Source: Pedobacter panaciterrae (GTDB taxonomy: Bacteria; Bacteroidota; Bacteroidia; Sphingobacteriales; Sphingobacteriaceae). From it: a DNA stretch of 64,000 bases. The position numbers and the translations under genes were made by a program. Under the pieces are notes generated by a model. The model was not told where the DNA came from and did no database searches. It worked only from the letters and a program-made list of their open reading frames with translations. The stretch is from positions 124,001 to 188,000 of the forward strand of contig NZ_LGEL01000008.1 of assembly GCF_001636695.1 (NCBI RefSeq), given 5' to 3'. Shown here in pieces: positions 26,016 to 35,800 of the stretch (positions are counted from its first letter, which is position 1; each line of letters opens with the position of its first letter).

Positions 26016-26897
26016 CTATTTAGGACTGCCATTTGCTAATGCTCTCTCAGCTCGTTTTATAGCCAGGCGTTCTCGCCATTTTGCATAAGGAGCTTTAAAT
26101 GCCATTTTCAATACACTGTCTACACCACCTTTAATAGCAAGGTTAAATACACTCTGCGCTTTTCTTGTTATCGAAGCATCCCAGGCTCTTAAGCTTAATG
26201 AAAAAGAGCCGTCAAGGTATTTCATCCAGTGCCACATACCGGTAGGCATAAACAAGGTATCTCCGTGTTCAAGGAAAACTTCATAGCCTTCTACCCCTTT
26301 AAGTGCAGGGAATTTTTCAAAATCAGGATTGGCTACATCATAATCTTCTAAGGCATAAGTTGCATTAGGAATACAGTATAGTCGTTTCTTCCATTTATTG
26401 TCAAACAGGATAATGTGCTTTCTTCCGCCAAAGTGGGTATGGAAAAGATGAGGTAGATCTATATCGTAATGCAGGAAGGTAACAGAATTAGAGCCTCCGA
26501 AAAACATTGCGGGCATGCTTTCAATAAAGCCACCCATTAAATCCTTTGGAATAATGATGTCGTCTACCAAGCCAGGAACATGTTTAAACAGATTAAAGAA
26601 AAAGATTCTCAGCTCAGTCGGCTTAGATTTAATAAGATCAAGATAATCTCCAAATTTCATTTCCGCTACCGATGCATTGATAGGTTTTGAAGGATCTGCT
26701 TTAGAGTTGTCCATCAGACTTACCTTCAAATCTCCACCTATTTCTTTTAAATAGTCAGTTGTCCATTTTTCTCTTGCCGGCCATGTTTTAGTCAAGCCTT
26801 TAATGATTAAAGGACGTCTGGCATCTAAATAATTTTTCTTAAAATCAGCAGGGCTGATGCTCTCAACGGTATCTACCGGCTTTAAAATAAAACTCAT
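26016..26897 (-). CDS. JmjC/cupin-like domain protein (copy 1)
   Basis: 293 residues. Cupin-like JmjC fold of 2-oxoglutarate/Fe(II) oxygenases. Iron ligands are plausible: HYDID (His-x-Asp) and the distal His in PTGMWHWM. The N-terminal block RPLIIKGLTKTWPAREKW is typical of this family (factor-inhibiting-HIF-like hydroxylases). It ends with a helical basic tail. It is closely similar along its whole length to the next gene, so the two are a tandem duplication. The substrate is unknown. The stop codon lies inside a 7-bp hairpin (26010-26030). Confidence 0.85.
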   Translation of the reverse strand: MSFILKPVDTVESISPADFKKNYLDARRPLIIKGLTKTWPAREKWTTDYLKEIGGDLKVSLMDNSKADPSKPINASVAEMKFGDYLDLIKSKPTELRIFFFNLFKHVPGLVDDIIIPKDLMGGFIESMPAMFFGGSNSVTFLHYDIDLPHLFHTHFGGRKHIILFDNKWKKRLYCIPNATYALEDYDVANPDFEKFPALKGVEGYEVFLEHGDTLFMPTGMWHWMKYLDGSFSLSLRAWDASITRKAQSVFNLAIKGGVDSVLKMAFKAPYAKWRERLAIKRAERALANGSPK

Positions 26898-26958
26898 AAG
26901 TTTTAACGATAAGATACTTGTTAACGGCTAAATGCCTGTTTACCGACCTTATTTAGAG

Positions 26959-26966
26959 CAAACTTA
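26959..26966 (-). promoter_or_regulatory. -7 element for JmjC-like copy 1
   Basis: On the minus strand this reads TAAGTTTG, an exact TAnnTTTG match, 62 bases before the start codon at 26897. It suggests this copy has its own promoter instead of depending on read-through from copy 2. Confidence 0.35.
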
Positions 26967-27037
26967 GATAAAAAAATCCTTCTCTTCATAACGTCATTCT
27001 TAATTTATTTCATAACACATTAAGGATAGCGTAGGTA

Positions 27038-27919
27038 TTAATACGGCTGCTGATTGGCGAGCGCCTTGTTGGCCCGTTTTATAGCCAGATTTTCTTTCCA
27101 GTTCATGTATTTTTCTCTGAAATTAGCCTTCATAAAATCATCAAATTTACGCTGAAGAGTAAGGTTGTATAAACTTTTCGCTTTTACAGCTAATGATTTA
27201 TCCCATGCCCTTAAGCTAATAGAGAAAGATCCATCGAGGTATTTCATCCAATGCCAGTAGCCTGTAGGCATAAATAGGGTGTCGCCATGCTCTAAAAATG
27301 CTTCAACACCTTTTACTCCCTTTAGTGCTGGGAATTTGTCAAAGTCCGGCTTTTCAACATCATAGTCCTCTAATGCATAGGTAGCATATGGAATTTGATA
27401 AAGACGTTCTTTCCATTTGTTTTCAAAAAGGATTACATGTTTACGGCCGTTAAAATGAGTATGGAAAATATGAGCAAGATCTATATCGTAATGTAAAAAG
27501 GTAACTGAGCCCTTTCCACCAAAAAACATATTAGGGTAGCTATCTAAAAAACCACCCATTAGTTCTTTTGGCGCACGATAGTCTTCAAGTAATTTAGGAG
27601 CCTGTTTAATAGGGTCAAACAAAAAAATGCGTAAATCCGTTGGCGTATTTCTGATTAATTCTATGTAATCTGCAAACTTCATCTCAGCTGCTGATGCATT
27701 AATAGGCTTTGAAGGATCAGCTTTGGAGCTGTCGTATAGTGGAACAGTTCTGTCACCAACAACGGCTTTCATGTAGTCTAAATTCCATTTTTCATGTGCT
27801 GGCCATGTCTTCGACATGCTTTTTATGATCAGCGGTTTGCGGGCATTCAGATAGTTTTTTTCGAATTCCTCTTTGGAAATATCATTAACGATATCGATTG
27901 GTGATAAGTCAAACTTCAT
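27038..27919 (-). CDS. JmjC/cupin-like domain protein (copy 2)
   Basis: 293 residues, the same length as copy 1 and alignable without gaps over most of the protein. Iron-binding motif HYDID and PTGYWHWM are retained; the adjacent block AHIFHTHFNGRKHVILF matches LHLFHTHFGG-type sequence in copy 1. Differences cluster in residues 85-130 and at the C-terminus. Both therefore look catalytically competent and may have different substrates. The 140-base gap between copies holds a -7 element for copy 1. Confidence 0.85.
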   Translation of the reverse strand: MKFDLSPIDIVNDISKEEFEKNYLNARKPLIIKSMSKTWPAHEKWNLDYMKAVVGDRTVPLYDSSKADPSKPINASAAEMKFADYIELIRNTPTDLRIFLFDPIKQAPKLLEDYRAPKELMGGFLDSYPNMFFGGKGSVTFLHYDIDLAHIFHTHFNGRKHVILFENKWKERLYQIPYATYALEDYDVEKPDFDKFPALKGVKGVEAFLEHGDTLFMPTGYWHWMKYLDGSFSISLRAWDKSLAVKAKSLYNLTLQRKFDDFMKANFREKYMNWKENLAIKRANKALANQQPY

Positions 27920-27942
27920 GTTAATTCAATATTAAGATTAAG

Positions 27943-27950
27943 CAAAATTA
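27943..27950 (-). promoter_or_regulatory. -7 element for JmjC-like copy 2
   Basis: Minus-strand TAATTTTG fits TAnnTTTG, about 24 bases before the start codon at 27919. The -33 region is not clear. Confidence 0.3.
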
Positions 27951-28014
27951 TAGAAAAACGATAGTGAAGGAAACTGTTGATATTAAAAATTAAAAATCCC
28001 TGACAAAACAAAAA

Positions 28015-28039
28015 GCCGGTGCTTTTTAATTACACCGGC
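28015..28039 (-). terminator. Orphan minus-strand terminator-like hairpin
   Basis: GCCGGTG and CACCGGC arms (28015-28021, 28033-28039). On the minus strand the stem is followed by TTTTTGTTTT, a good intrinsic terminator. No protein gene on the minus strand ends here, since the region to the right up to the DUF1800 gene is non-coding. It may end a small RNA or an antisense transcript. The rest of 27951-28205 is A/T-rich with nothing else recognised. Confidence 0.5.
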
Positions 28040-28205
28040 CATACTGATCACCACCCTAAATTTTAGTCTGATGAAATTTTCAACGCTCTGACTTTATATA
28101 CGATAGAAGTTTACTGACAGATTTGGCTATTTTAGAATAAGTTATATAGTGTTTAATCTTTTTGACGTTTTAATTGTCATACCAACATAATTCAACAAAA
28201 CAATT

Positions 28206-30092
28206 ATGAAAACATCAACTAGGATTCTCTTCTCATCAATTCTTGTTTTGTTGCTTGCAGCCCTATGCTCCTTTTTTAAAAAGGAATTAGCAGCTGGTAA
28301 ACTTGTCTTACCTTATAAACAGGCGGGTTTAACTGAACGACAAGCCGCAGAGCATCTATTAAGCAGATTTACATATGGCCCTAAGGCCGGCGATATTGAA
28401 CGTGTTCTGAAAATAGGATTAGAAAAATGGTTTATGCAACAGCTTGAGGGCAACCTTGAGGATGAAGATCTTAATAAAATGTTAATCCAGTATGATGATA
28501 TTAATTTAAGTAATACTGAGGTAGAGAATAAATATCCAACAGCAGCCAGAGTACTGCGTATGGCCATTAAAGATGGTACTATAAATAAAGATTCGGTAAA
28601 CAAAGGGGATCAGGCGGCTTATAGAAAACAGATCAAAGATTATATGGAATTGAACGGGTTAAAGCCTCAGCAAGAGCTATATCGTCAGTTTATCAACCAA
28701 AAAATACTAAGAGCTGCTTATACAAATAATCAACTGCGCGAATTGCTTACCGATTTCTGGTTTAATCATTTCAATGTTTCTTTAACTAAAAATCAATGCG
28801 CATCATTTATTCCGGCTTTTGAACGAGATGTGATCAGACCTAATGTAACTGGGAAATTCAATGATTTGTTATTGGCTACAGCAAAATCACCGGCAATGCT
28901 CATCTATCTCGATAATTTTAGTAGTAGCGGGCAGCCTGTTGCAATAGCACGAAAGGATTCTGCACTAATAAAGAACGGAGATGTAAGCAATAAGATTAAG
29001 AAAGTACAGCCTAAAAAGAAACAGGGCGGGCTCAATGAAAATTATGCCCGTGAAGTAATGGAATTGCACACCCTTGGTGTGGATGGAGGATATACTCAAA
29101 ATGATGTAACTCAGGCTGCGAGAGTATTAACTGGTTGGACAATTGCTCCAATGGGCGAGGATGGCTACGGCGCAGGAATAAAAAAATTGATTGATAATGT
29201 AGGAGAAGAAAATCTGGAAAAAAGAGGGTTTGTACATCAGGGAGATTTCTTATTTGTACCTACCCGACATGATAATGAAGAGAAAGTCGTGCTTGGGAAA
29301 CGGTTCTCTGCCAATGGTGGATACGATGAAGGTGTAGCTTTATTATACATGCTTGCCCTTCATCCTTCTACAGCAAAGTTCATCTCAAAAAAAATAGCTA
29401 CAAGGTTTGTGAGTGATCAGCCGTCTCCGAAGCTTGTGAATAAAATGGCGAAAACATTTAGTAAAACAGATGGAGATATAAAACAGGTATTGATCACAAT
29501 GGTCTCTTCTGCAGAATTCTGGAATGTTGATGCTTTAAGAGAAAAAACAAAGTCGCCTTTTGAACTTGCCATCAGTGCAGTACGCAGTTTAGATGCTCAA
29601 ATTATACAACCCTATCAATTGTATAGCTGGATCAATAAAATGGGGCAAAAGATGTACTATTATCAGGCACCTACAGGGTTTCCGGATAGAGGGCAATATT
29701 GGATCAATACAGGTGCTTTATTAAACCGAATGAACTTTGGGTTGGCCCTTGCCTCACAACGTATTCCGGGAGTTCATATTGATCTGGCAGCTTTAAATAA
29801 CCATCATGAGCCCGAAAGTGCTGAGGCTGCCTTAACAACATATAGCAAGATTATTATGCCCGAACGTAATCTTGATGCAACCATAAAGCGATTGAAACCA
29901 ATGCTTAAGGATCCTGATTTAGATAAAAAAGTAGAAATGGCTGCAGAAAAAAACGCAGCGATGGTACCGGTTAATGACACCTCAGGAAACGTTAAAAAGG
30001 CCAGAGCAGGTAAAAAAGAAGAGATGCAGAATTCAGAGCTGGCACAGGTAGTAGGCGTAATTCTGGGCTCTCCGGAATTTCAACGTAAATAA
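28206..30092 (+). CDS. DUF1800 family exported protein
   Basis: 628 residues with an N-terminal hydrophobic export signal (ILFSSILVLLLAALCSFF). Family blocks: AEHLLSRFTYGPKAGDIERV, LTDFWFNHFNVSL, NENYAREVMELHTLGVDGGYTQNDVTQAARVLTG (kept intact in sequence) and the C-terminal region PTGFPDRGQYWINTGALLNRMNF. Widespread in Bacteroidota and usually followed by a DUF1501 gene, as here (15-base gap). The function is not established; the pair may act in the periplasm on sulfated or other polymers, but nothing in the sequence proves it. Confidence 0.88.
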   Translation: MKTSTRILFSSILVLLLAALCSFFKKELAAGKLVLPYKQAGLTERQAAEHLLSRFTYGPKAGDIERVLKIGLEKWFMQQLEGNLEDEDLNKMLIQYDDINLSNTEVENKYPTAARVLRMAIKDGTINKDSVNKGDQAAYRKQIKDYMELNGLKPQQELYRQFINQKILRAAYTNNQLRELLTDFWFNHFNVSLTKNQCASFIPAFERDVIRPNVTGKFNDLLLATAKSPAMLIYLDNFSSSGQPVAIARKDSALIKNGDVSNKIKKVQPKKKQGGLNENYAREVMELHTLGVDGGYTQNDVTQAARVLTGWTIAPMGEDGYGAGIKKLIDNVGEENLEKRGFVHQGDFLFVPTRHDNEEKVVLGKRFSANGGYDEGVALLYMLALHPSTAKFISKKIATRFVSDQPSPKLVNKMAKTFSKTDGDIKQVLITMVSSAEFWNVDALREKTKSPFELAISAVRSLDAQIIQPYQLYSWINKMGQKMYYYQAPTGFPDRGQYWINTGALLNRMNFGLALASQRIPGVHIDLAALNNHHEPESAEAALTTYSKIIMPERNLDATIKRLKPMLKDPDLDKKVEMAAEKNAAMVPVNDTSGNVKKARAGKKEEMQNSELAQVVGVILGSPEFQRK

Positions 30093-30107
30093 TGTAAAAG
30101 AACTATT

Positions 30108-31373
30108 ATGACATCAAGAAGAGGATTTTTAAAAGCAGGTGGTCTTGCCCTATTTGGAATAGGAATGGGTGGAGTACCAGGTTTTCTTGTGGATGCGGTT
30201 GCAGGAATAAAACAACCTGGTCTTTTTGAAAGAAAAAAAATATTGGTCTGCATTTTTCAGCGGGGAGCTATGGACGGCCTGATGGCAGTAACCCCTTTTA
30301 CTGATGAATATTTAAAAACTGCGAGACCCTCTTTATTTATGTCGGCTGCTAAAACATCTGCCAATAAACCATTAATAGATTTGGATGGCCACTTTGGATT
30401 GCATCCTTCAATGAGTGCCTTTGAACAGGTATTCAGAGAAAAGAGGATGGGTATAGTACATGGGATAGGCTCTCCTAACAACACACGTTCTCATTTTGAT
30501 GCGCAGGATTATATGGAGTCAGGCACACCTTTTAAAAAAGGTACCGAAAGCGGATGGTTAAACAGGGCAGTTGGTTTGCTTGGACATGATGGGGCAACAC
30601 CGCTTAGAGGAGTGAGTTTAACTTCTTCTCTGCCAAGATCTTTTTATGGAGATAATCCAGCTGTAGCCATTAGCAGTCTGCAAGATTTTAATATTCAAAT
30701 GAAGGGTAATATCAGTGGGGCTAATATGGCGGCTAAAAGTTTTGAAGATCTGTATGATCAAACTTCATCGGGATTGCTAAAGGAAACTGGAAAGGAAAGT
30801 TTTGAAGCGATAAAAATGCTTCAAAAAACAGATATAAAAAATTACAAACCCGCTAATGGAGCTACTTATCCAAATTCTGCATTAGGAAATTCATTAAAGC
30901 AGATTGCACAGTTAATTAAAATGAACGTAGGGATGGAGGTGGCCTTTGCTGAATCTGGAGGATGGGATACCCATTTCAATCAGGGCAGAGAAACCGGAAT
31001 TTTTGCAAGAAATGTAAACGACCTAAGTGATAGTATAATGGCTTTTTGGTTAGATATGGGTACTTTACAGGATGACGTAACGGTTATGACTATGACGGAG
31101 TTTGGTCGCACTGTAAAACAAAACGGAACCGGTGGGACAGATCATGGCAGGGCCTCCTGCAATTTTATTCTTGGAAATGGAGTAAACGGTGGCTTAGTGC
31201 ATGGAATAGTAAAACCGCTTGCAATTGAAAACCTTGAAGACGGCAGAGATCTTGCAGTTACTACAGATTTTAGAGCTGTGTTTAGTGAGGTGGCGGATAA
31301 GCATTTAAGAATTAATAATGATAAAGTGCTGTTCCCAGACTGGAGTGGGGAAAAAATAGGCGTTATGAGCTAA
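30108..31373 (+). CDS. DUF1501 family protein with twin-arginine signal
   Basis: 421 residues. Tat signal MTSRRGFLKAGGLALFG marks export of a folded, probably cofactor-containing protein. DUF1501 belongs to the alkaline phosphatase/sulfatase-like superfamily: VCIFQRGAMDGL, ESGGWDTHFNQG and TEFGRTVKQNG-TDHGRA blocks carry candidate metal ligands (Asp, His, His). It is paired with DUF1800 as usual. Activity unproven. Confidence 0.88.
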   Translation: MTSRRGFLKAGGLALFGIGMGGVPGFLVDAVAGIKQPGLFERKKILVCIFQRGAMDGLMAVTPFTDEYLKTARPSLFMSAAKTSANKPLIDLDGHFGLHPSMSAFEQVFREKRMGIVHGIGSPNNTRSHFDAQDYMESGTPFKKGTESGWLNRAVGLLGHDGATPLRGVSLTSSLPRSFYGDNPAVAISSLQDFNIQMKGNISGANMAAKSFEDLYDQTSSGLLKETGKESFEAIKMLQKTDIKNYKPANGATYPNSALGNSLKQIAQLIKMNVGMEVAFAESGGWDTHFNQGRETGIFARNVNDLSDSIMAFWLDMGTLQDDVTVMTMTEFGRTVKQNGTGGTDHGRASCNFILGNGVNGGLVHGIVKPLAIENLEDGRDLAVTTDFRAVFSEVADKHLRINNDKVLFPDWSGEKIGVMS

Positions 31374-31420
31374 GAAGGGTGCTTAAAATAGATGAACTTA
31401 ATTTAAACACCCTTGAGAGC

Positions 31421-31440
31421 TTGCCTTAAGGCAGTTTTTT
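31421..31440 (+). terminator. Terminator after DUF1501 gene, overlapping DUF3472 stop
   Basis: TTGCC-TTAA-GGCAG followed by six T. It overlaps the last codons of the convergent DUF3472 gene (its stop is at 31426-31428). A second inverted repeat, AAGGGTG...CACCCTT (31375-31414), lies just upstream. Confidence 0.45.
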
Positions 31441-32745
31441 AAAATCGATTTCCGGATGTTCTTTTCCCGATGGTTTTCTCTGTAAAGAAGTCTTTATAGG
31501 AGTAAAGTCGTTAAAAAATCCACAATTCTTTAAAAAGAATGCTGAACCATCTGTTCCTCCGGCGTAATCTTTCCTGTAGTTTTCTCTTGCAGTTGCATCT
31601 GCTGTAAACGTTGCTTCGGTAACTTCATGCCAGTTTCCTTCGGCATCAACAGCCCATTGATTTTTATAGTTTGCTTTGCGTGATTGATCACCAGTTGATG
31701 GAGAGAAGTTCTCTAAAAATGAGTGAAGCCCATTTAAATATGTTCCAGATTTTGGACGCTCAAAGCTGGCTACAAGTTGCCAGTTTCCTTTTTCCAAATC
31801 TTTAAAATACGCAGTATATATGGTTGATTTTTTATCTGCATCAGGCTGTGCTCTTATTAAAAAGGCATAACTCTTCCCTGCTTTCCATGGATAAAACATA
31901 TAGCTTTGTCCACCAGAACCTTCATTGCCAAATTCACCTGTTTTTGTTGTGTTTCCTTTTTTAAGTAATACAACCTTCATGCTATCCGGAATAGATTTAG
32001 GGTCGTCAGTAGAGAAGGGGCTCCAGATGGAAAATAAAACCCTACGCTCTGTTGGAGAGTTTACCTGCATCCCAAAATATCCACCACTAAAACCATTCGA
32101 CATAAAATAAGTGCCTAGTTTATCCTCACCTACAGGAACCTGTATTTCATTATAAAACCATTCCGTATTCTTTTCAGCTTCAGCAGGTATTTTATAACCT
32201 AAATGTACAGATGGTCCTCTGTGGCCCCAGTAAAAATAATTCCCTTCATCGTTTTTAACATAAGCGGCGCCTTTTAATAGCTCGTCGCTACCGCTTACAA
32301 TCAAATCTGATACATCTGCAAAAACACCCCCTGTTTTTGAAAGGCCTTTTAATTCTACTTTTACATAACCGGGGTGTTTAATCGTTATACTTCCTATTTT
32401 GACAATAGCAGAACCAAGATTACCTACTTCTTTAACAAGAGTAGTTCCTTCTGTAGTGATGCTTATTTTGCTTTTCCCCTCTGGTACACTCAATTTTAAA
32501 GATAATTCTGCTTCTCCGACAGCTTCTGTTCTAAAATAAATGGTAATTACATCGCTGGCTGCCGACCAATTGATTATACCTTCCTTTTTAATGGAGGCCG
32601 TCGAGTTTTCGTTTACCCATCCATTCCCACCAAGTGGTATGGTAATGGTTTCAGGGTCTGCTTTATCTCTAGTTTTTGCCAGACAAGTGATGCTGAGTAA
32701 AAACTGAAATGCAAGCAGAAACAAGGTGGTTCTTTTCATGTTCAT
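31426..32745 (-). CDS. Exported DUF5077/DUF3472 protein
   Basis: 439 residues. Signal peptide, then an N-terminal beta-rich domain (about 35-160, DUF5077-like, with LGGNGWVNENSTASIK) and a DUF3472 domain (about 165-435) with NYFYWGHRGPSVHLGYKIP, YYFMSNGFSGGYFGMQVNSPTERRVLFSIW broken here only for naming, and YKNQWAVDAEGNWHEVTEATFT. Found in Bacteroidota beside glycan-degrading enzymes; activity unknown. It is divergent from the GH2 gene and shares the 142-base region with a LacI-like operator palindrome. Confidence 0.82.
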   Translation of the reverse strand: MNMKRTTLFLLAFQFLLSITCLAKTRDKADPETITIPLGGNGWVNENSTASIKKEGIINWSAASDVITIYFRTEAVGEAELSLKLSVPEGKSKISITTEGTTLVKEVGNLGSAIVKIGSITIKHPGYVKVELKGLSKTGGVFADVSDLIVSGSDELLKGAAYVKNDEGNYFYWGHRGPSVHLGYKIPAEAEKNTEWFYNEIQVPVGEDKLGTYFMSNGFSGGYFGMQVNSPTERRVLFSIWSPFSTDDPKSIPDSMKVVLLKKGNTTKTGEFGNEGSGGQSYMFYPWKAGKSYAFLIRAQPDADKKSTIYTAYFKDLEKGNWQLVASFERPKSGTYLNGLHSFLENFSPSTGDQSRKANYKNQWAVDAEGNWHEVTEATFTADATARENYRKDYAGGTDGSAFFLKNCGFFNDFTPIKTSLQRKPSGKEHPEIDFKKLP

Positions 32746-32814
32746 TTATGTGTAGTTTGTGTTATAAATTAAATGTATGAAAACCATGATTAAAATGTTA
32801 AACTAAATTTAAGT

Positions 32815-32824
32815 CAAACGTTTG
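32815..32824. promoter_or_regulatory. LacI/PurR-like operator palindrome before GH2 gene
   Basis: CAAACGTTTG, a perfect 10-bp palindrome with CpG centre, the core of many LacI-family operators. It lies between divergent DUF3472 and GH2 genes, where it could regulate both. The same core, extended to 12 bp, recurs after the GH2 gene at 36209. Confidence 0.45.
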
Positions 32825-32887
32825 CGCTAATGTTTTAGCCAAAATATAATTAGGTTCGATGATAGATAATACAATCTAAATATTCAA

Positions 32888-35800
32888 ATGAGAACTTTTT
32901 TAACAACCTTATCTCTGTTATTAGCCGCCTCGGGGGCAATTGGGCAGCAATTACCTCCGGAACTGCAAACACCTGAAGTAGTTTCGGTAAATAGGATGCC
33001 AATGCGTGCATCAGCCTTTGCTTTTGAAAACAAAAGTCTTGCTACTAAAAGAGAGAAAGAAAAATCTGATTACTTTTTAACCTTAAATGGTCAATGGAAA
33101 TTTAATTGGGTACAAGATCCGCGTAAACGTCCGGATGATTTTTTTAAAACAGATTTCGACGATAGTAAATGGGATAATTTTAAAGTTCCTGCCAATTGGG
33201 AAACCAATGGATACGGTTTGCCTATCTATGTAAACCAGCCTTATGAATTTTCCGGCCGTAAAAATACAGGAGCCAGAATGAACCCTCCATTTGATATTCC
33301 TGTAGATAATAATCCGGTTGGGTCTTACCGCAAAAAATTTAATCTACCGCAAAATTGGAATGGCCGACAGGTATTTATCCACCTCGGCGCTGTAAAATCA
33401 GCCTTTTATATTTGGGTAAATGGTAAAAAAGTAGGTTATAGTGAAGATAGTAAACTTGCCGCCGAATTTGATATTACCAAATATGTAAAGCCTGGAGAAA
33501 ATCTGGTTGCTTTGCAGGTATATCGTTGGAGTGACGGAAGTTATTTGGAGTGTCAGGATATGTGGCGTATTTCGGGAATTGAGCGCGATGTTTATTTATA
33601 TGCAACACCTAAATTAGATATAAGAGATTTTAAAACAATAGCAACGCTCGACAAATCATATAAAAATGGGATTCTTTCATTAACTGCCGAGATAAACAAT
33701 TACAGAATAGATAGGAAAGCCAACCACAGCAAACCTGATACTTTTGCTGTTGAGCTAGATCTTGTAGATCGTAGAGGGAAATCGGTTTATCAAGATCAAA
33801 CCACAGGCATTAGAACAGCTCTTGGGAATTATAAAAGTACCGTTAGCTTTAATACACAGGTAGAAAATGTAGCGGCATGGACTGCAGAAACACCAAACCT
33901 TTATACGTTGTTCATTACGCTTAAAGATAAAAAAGGAACAGTTTTAGAGGTTATTCCGCAGCGCATCGGCTTTCGTACCGTTGAACTGGTAAATAATAAT
34001 TTTTTGGTAAATGGTAAGCGGGTATTCTTTAAAGGGGTTAACCGTCATGAACACAATGCCACCCAGGGGCATACGCTTACCCGTGCTGATATGAGAAAAG
34101 ATATGGAGATGATGAAAAAGCTGAATGTTAACTCAGTTAGGCATTCTCATTACCCACCCGATCCTTATTGGATGGAGTTATGTGATGAATATGGTCTGTA
34201 TGTTGTTGACGAAGCGAATATTGAATCTCATGGTCGCTATTATGATCTTGCCTATACTCTTGGTAATGATAAACAATGGAGAATCCCCCATCTTGAGCGT
34301 ATAAAAAGAATGTATGAACGAGATAAAAACCATTCATCAGTGATCACATGGTCTCTAGGAAATGAAGCCGGAAATGGTGTTAATTTTTACGAAGGTTACG
34401 ACTGGTTAAAATCAAATGACATCAGACCTGTACAATACGAACGTGCAGAAGAAGATTATAATACAGATATGATTGTGCCTCAGTATCCAGATCCGAACTG
34501 GCTTAAAGAATATGCAAATAACAAACCAGACAGACCTCTTATTATGAGTGAATTTGCACACATTATGGGCAATAGTCTGGGTAACTTTAAAGAATATTGG
34601 GATGTTATAGAAAGCCAGCCTAATTTACAGGGAGGTTTTATTTGGGAATGGATAGATCAGGCAATTGATACGGTTAAAAATGGTAAACGGATCAATGCGT
34701 ATGGTGGAGATTTCCCTTTAAACGGTCCGGTTAATCAGGATTTTAGCGATAATAATTTCTGTGTAAAAGGTGTTGTTACCAATTATAGAGGAATGACCCC
34801 GATGGCTGTTGAAGTAAAAAAGGTATATCAGTATATCAAAACAGGATATAATGGATTAAATAAGATTAACATCAATAATTCTTATTTCTTTAAGAATCTG
34901 GATAATGTTGGGCTTGTTTGGGAACTTTTGGAAAATGGAAAGGCAATAGAAAATGGTAATATAAGTAATTTAAATATAGAACCCAGAACAGAAAAAGAGA
35001 TTAGTTTGCCTATTAAAACCAGGGCTAAAGAAGGTGCAGAATACTTTTTAAATGTTTATTATAACCTTAAACAAGAAGAACCATTTCTTCCGGCAGGATA
35101 TAATATAGCAGCCGAACAGTTTGTATGGAGTGGTATAGCTCAACCCGTTAAAATAGCAAGTGCCAATGGTAAGTTATCAATAGAAAAAGAGTCGGGTAAA
35201 ACCCTTGTAAAAGGTAAAGACTTTTCTGTTACTTTTGATATGGCAAATGGTATTATGAGCAGTTATAGTATTAAAGGAATCCAAATGATTACCGAAGGGC
35301 CAAATCCAGCATTTTGGCGTGCACCTACAGATAATGATATAGGTGCGGGTTTTAACAGCAGTTTAAGGAAATGGCGTAATGCTTATACTGAAGGTAAACT
35401 GAGCCTGGCAGATGTTAAACAAGATGTATCGGGTGATGTTACTGCAACCTTTACAAAAGAGCTGATAAACGGCGACGCCAATGTAACCCAGATATTCACG
35501 ATCAGGGGAGATGGTTCAGTTAAAGTAGATAACAGGTTTACGGCAATCAAAGGAAAGTATCCATTAATGCAGCGTATAGGTAATGATTTGCAATTGAGCA
35601 AATTATTCAATAAAATAAATTTCTATGGCCGGGGCCCGGGGGAAACTTACTGGGATCGTAAAACAGGCTCATTTATCGGGTTGTATAATCAAACTGTTGA
35701 TGAGCAGTATTTCCCATACGCGCGTCCACAGGAAAGTGGCAATAAGACAGATGTGCGTTGGGTAAATTTTACGGATAAAAAAGGAAAAGGAATAAGCTTT

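Noticed and set aside
26010-26030. Terminator of JmjC-like copy 1
   Set aside because: A 7-bp stem over the stop codon but no T-run on the minus strand; noted only as a hairpin.
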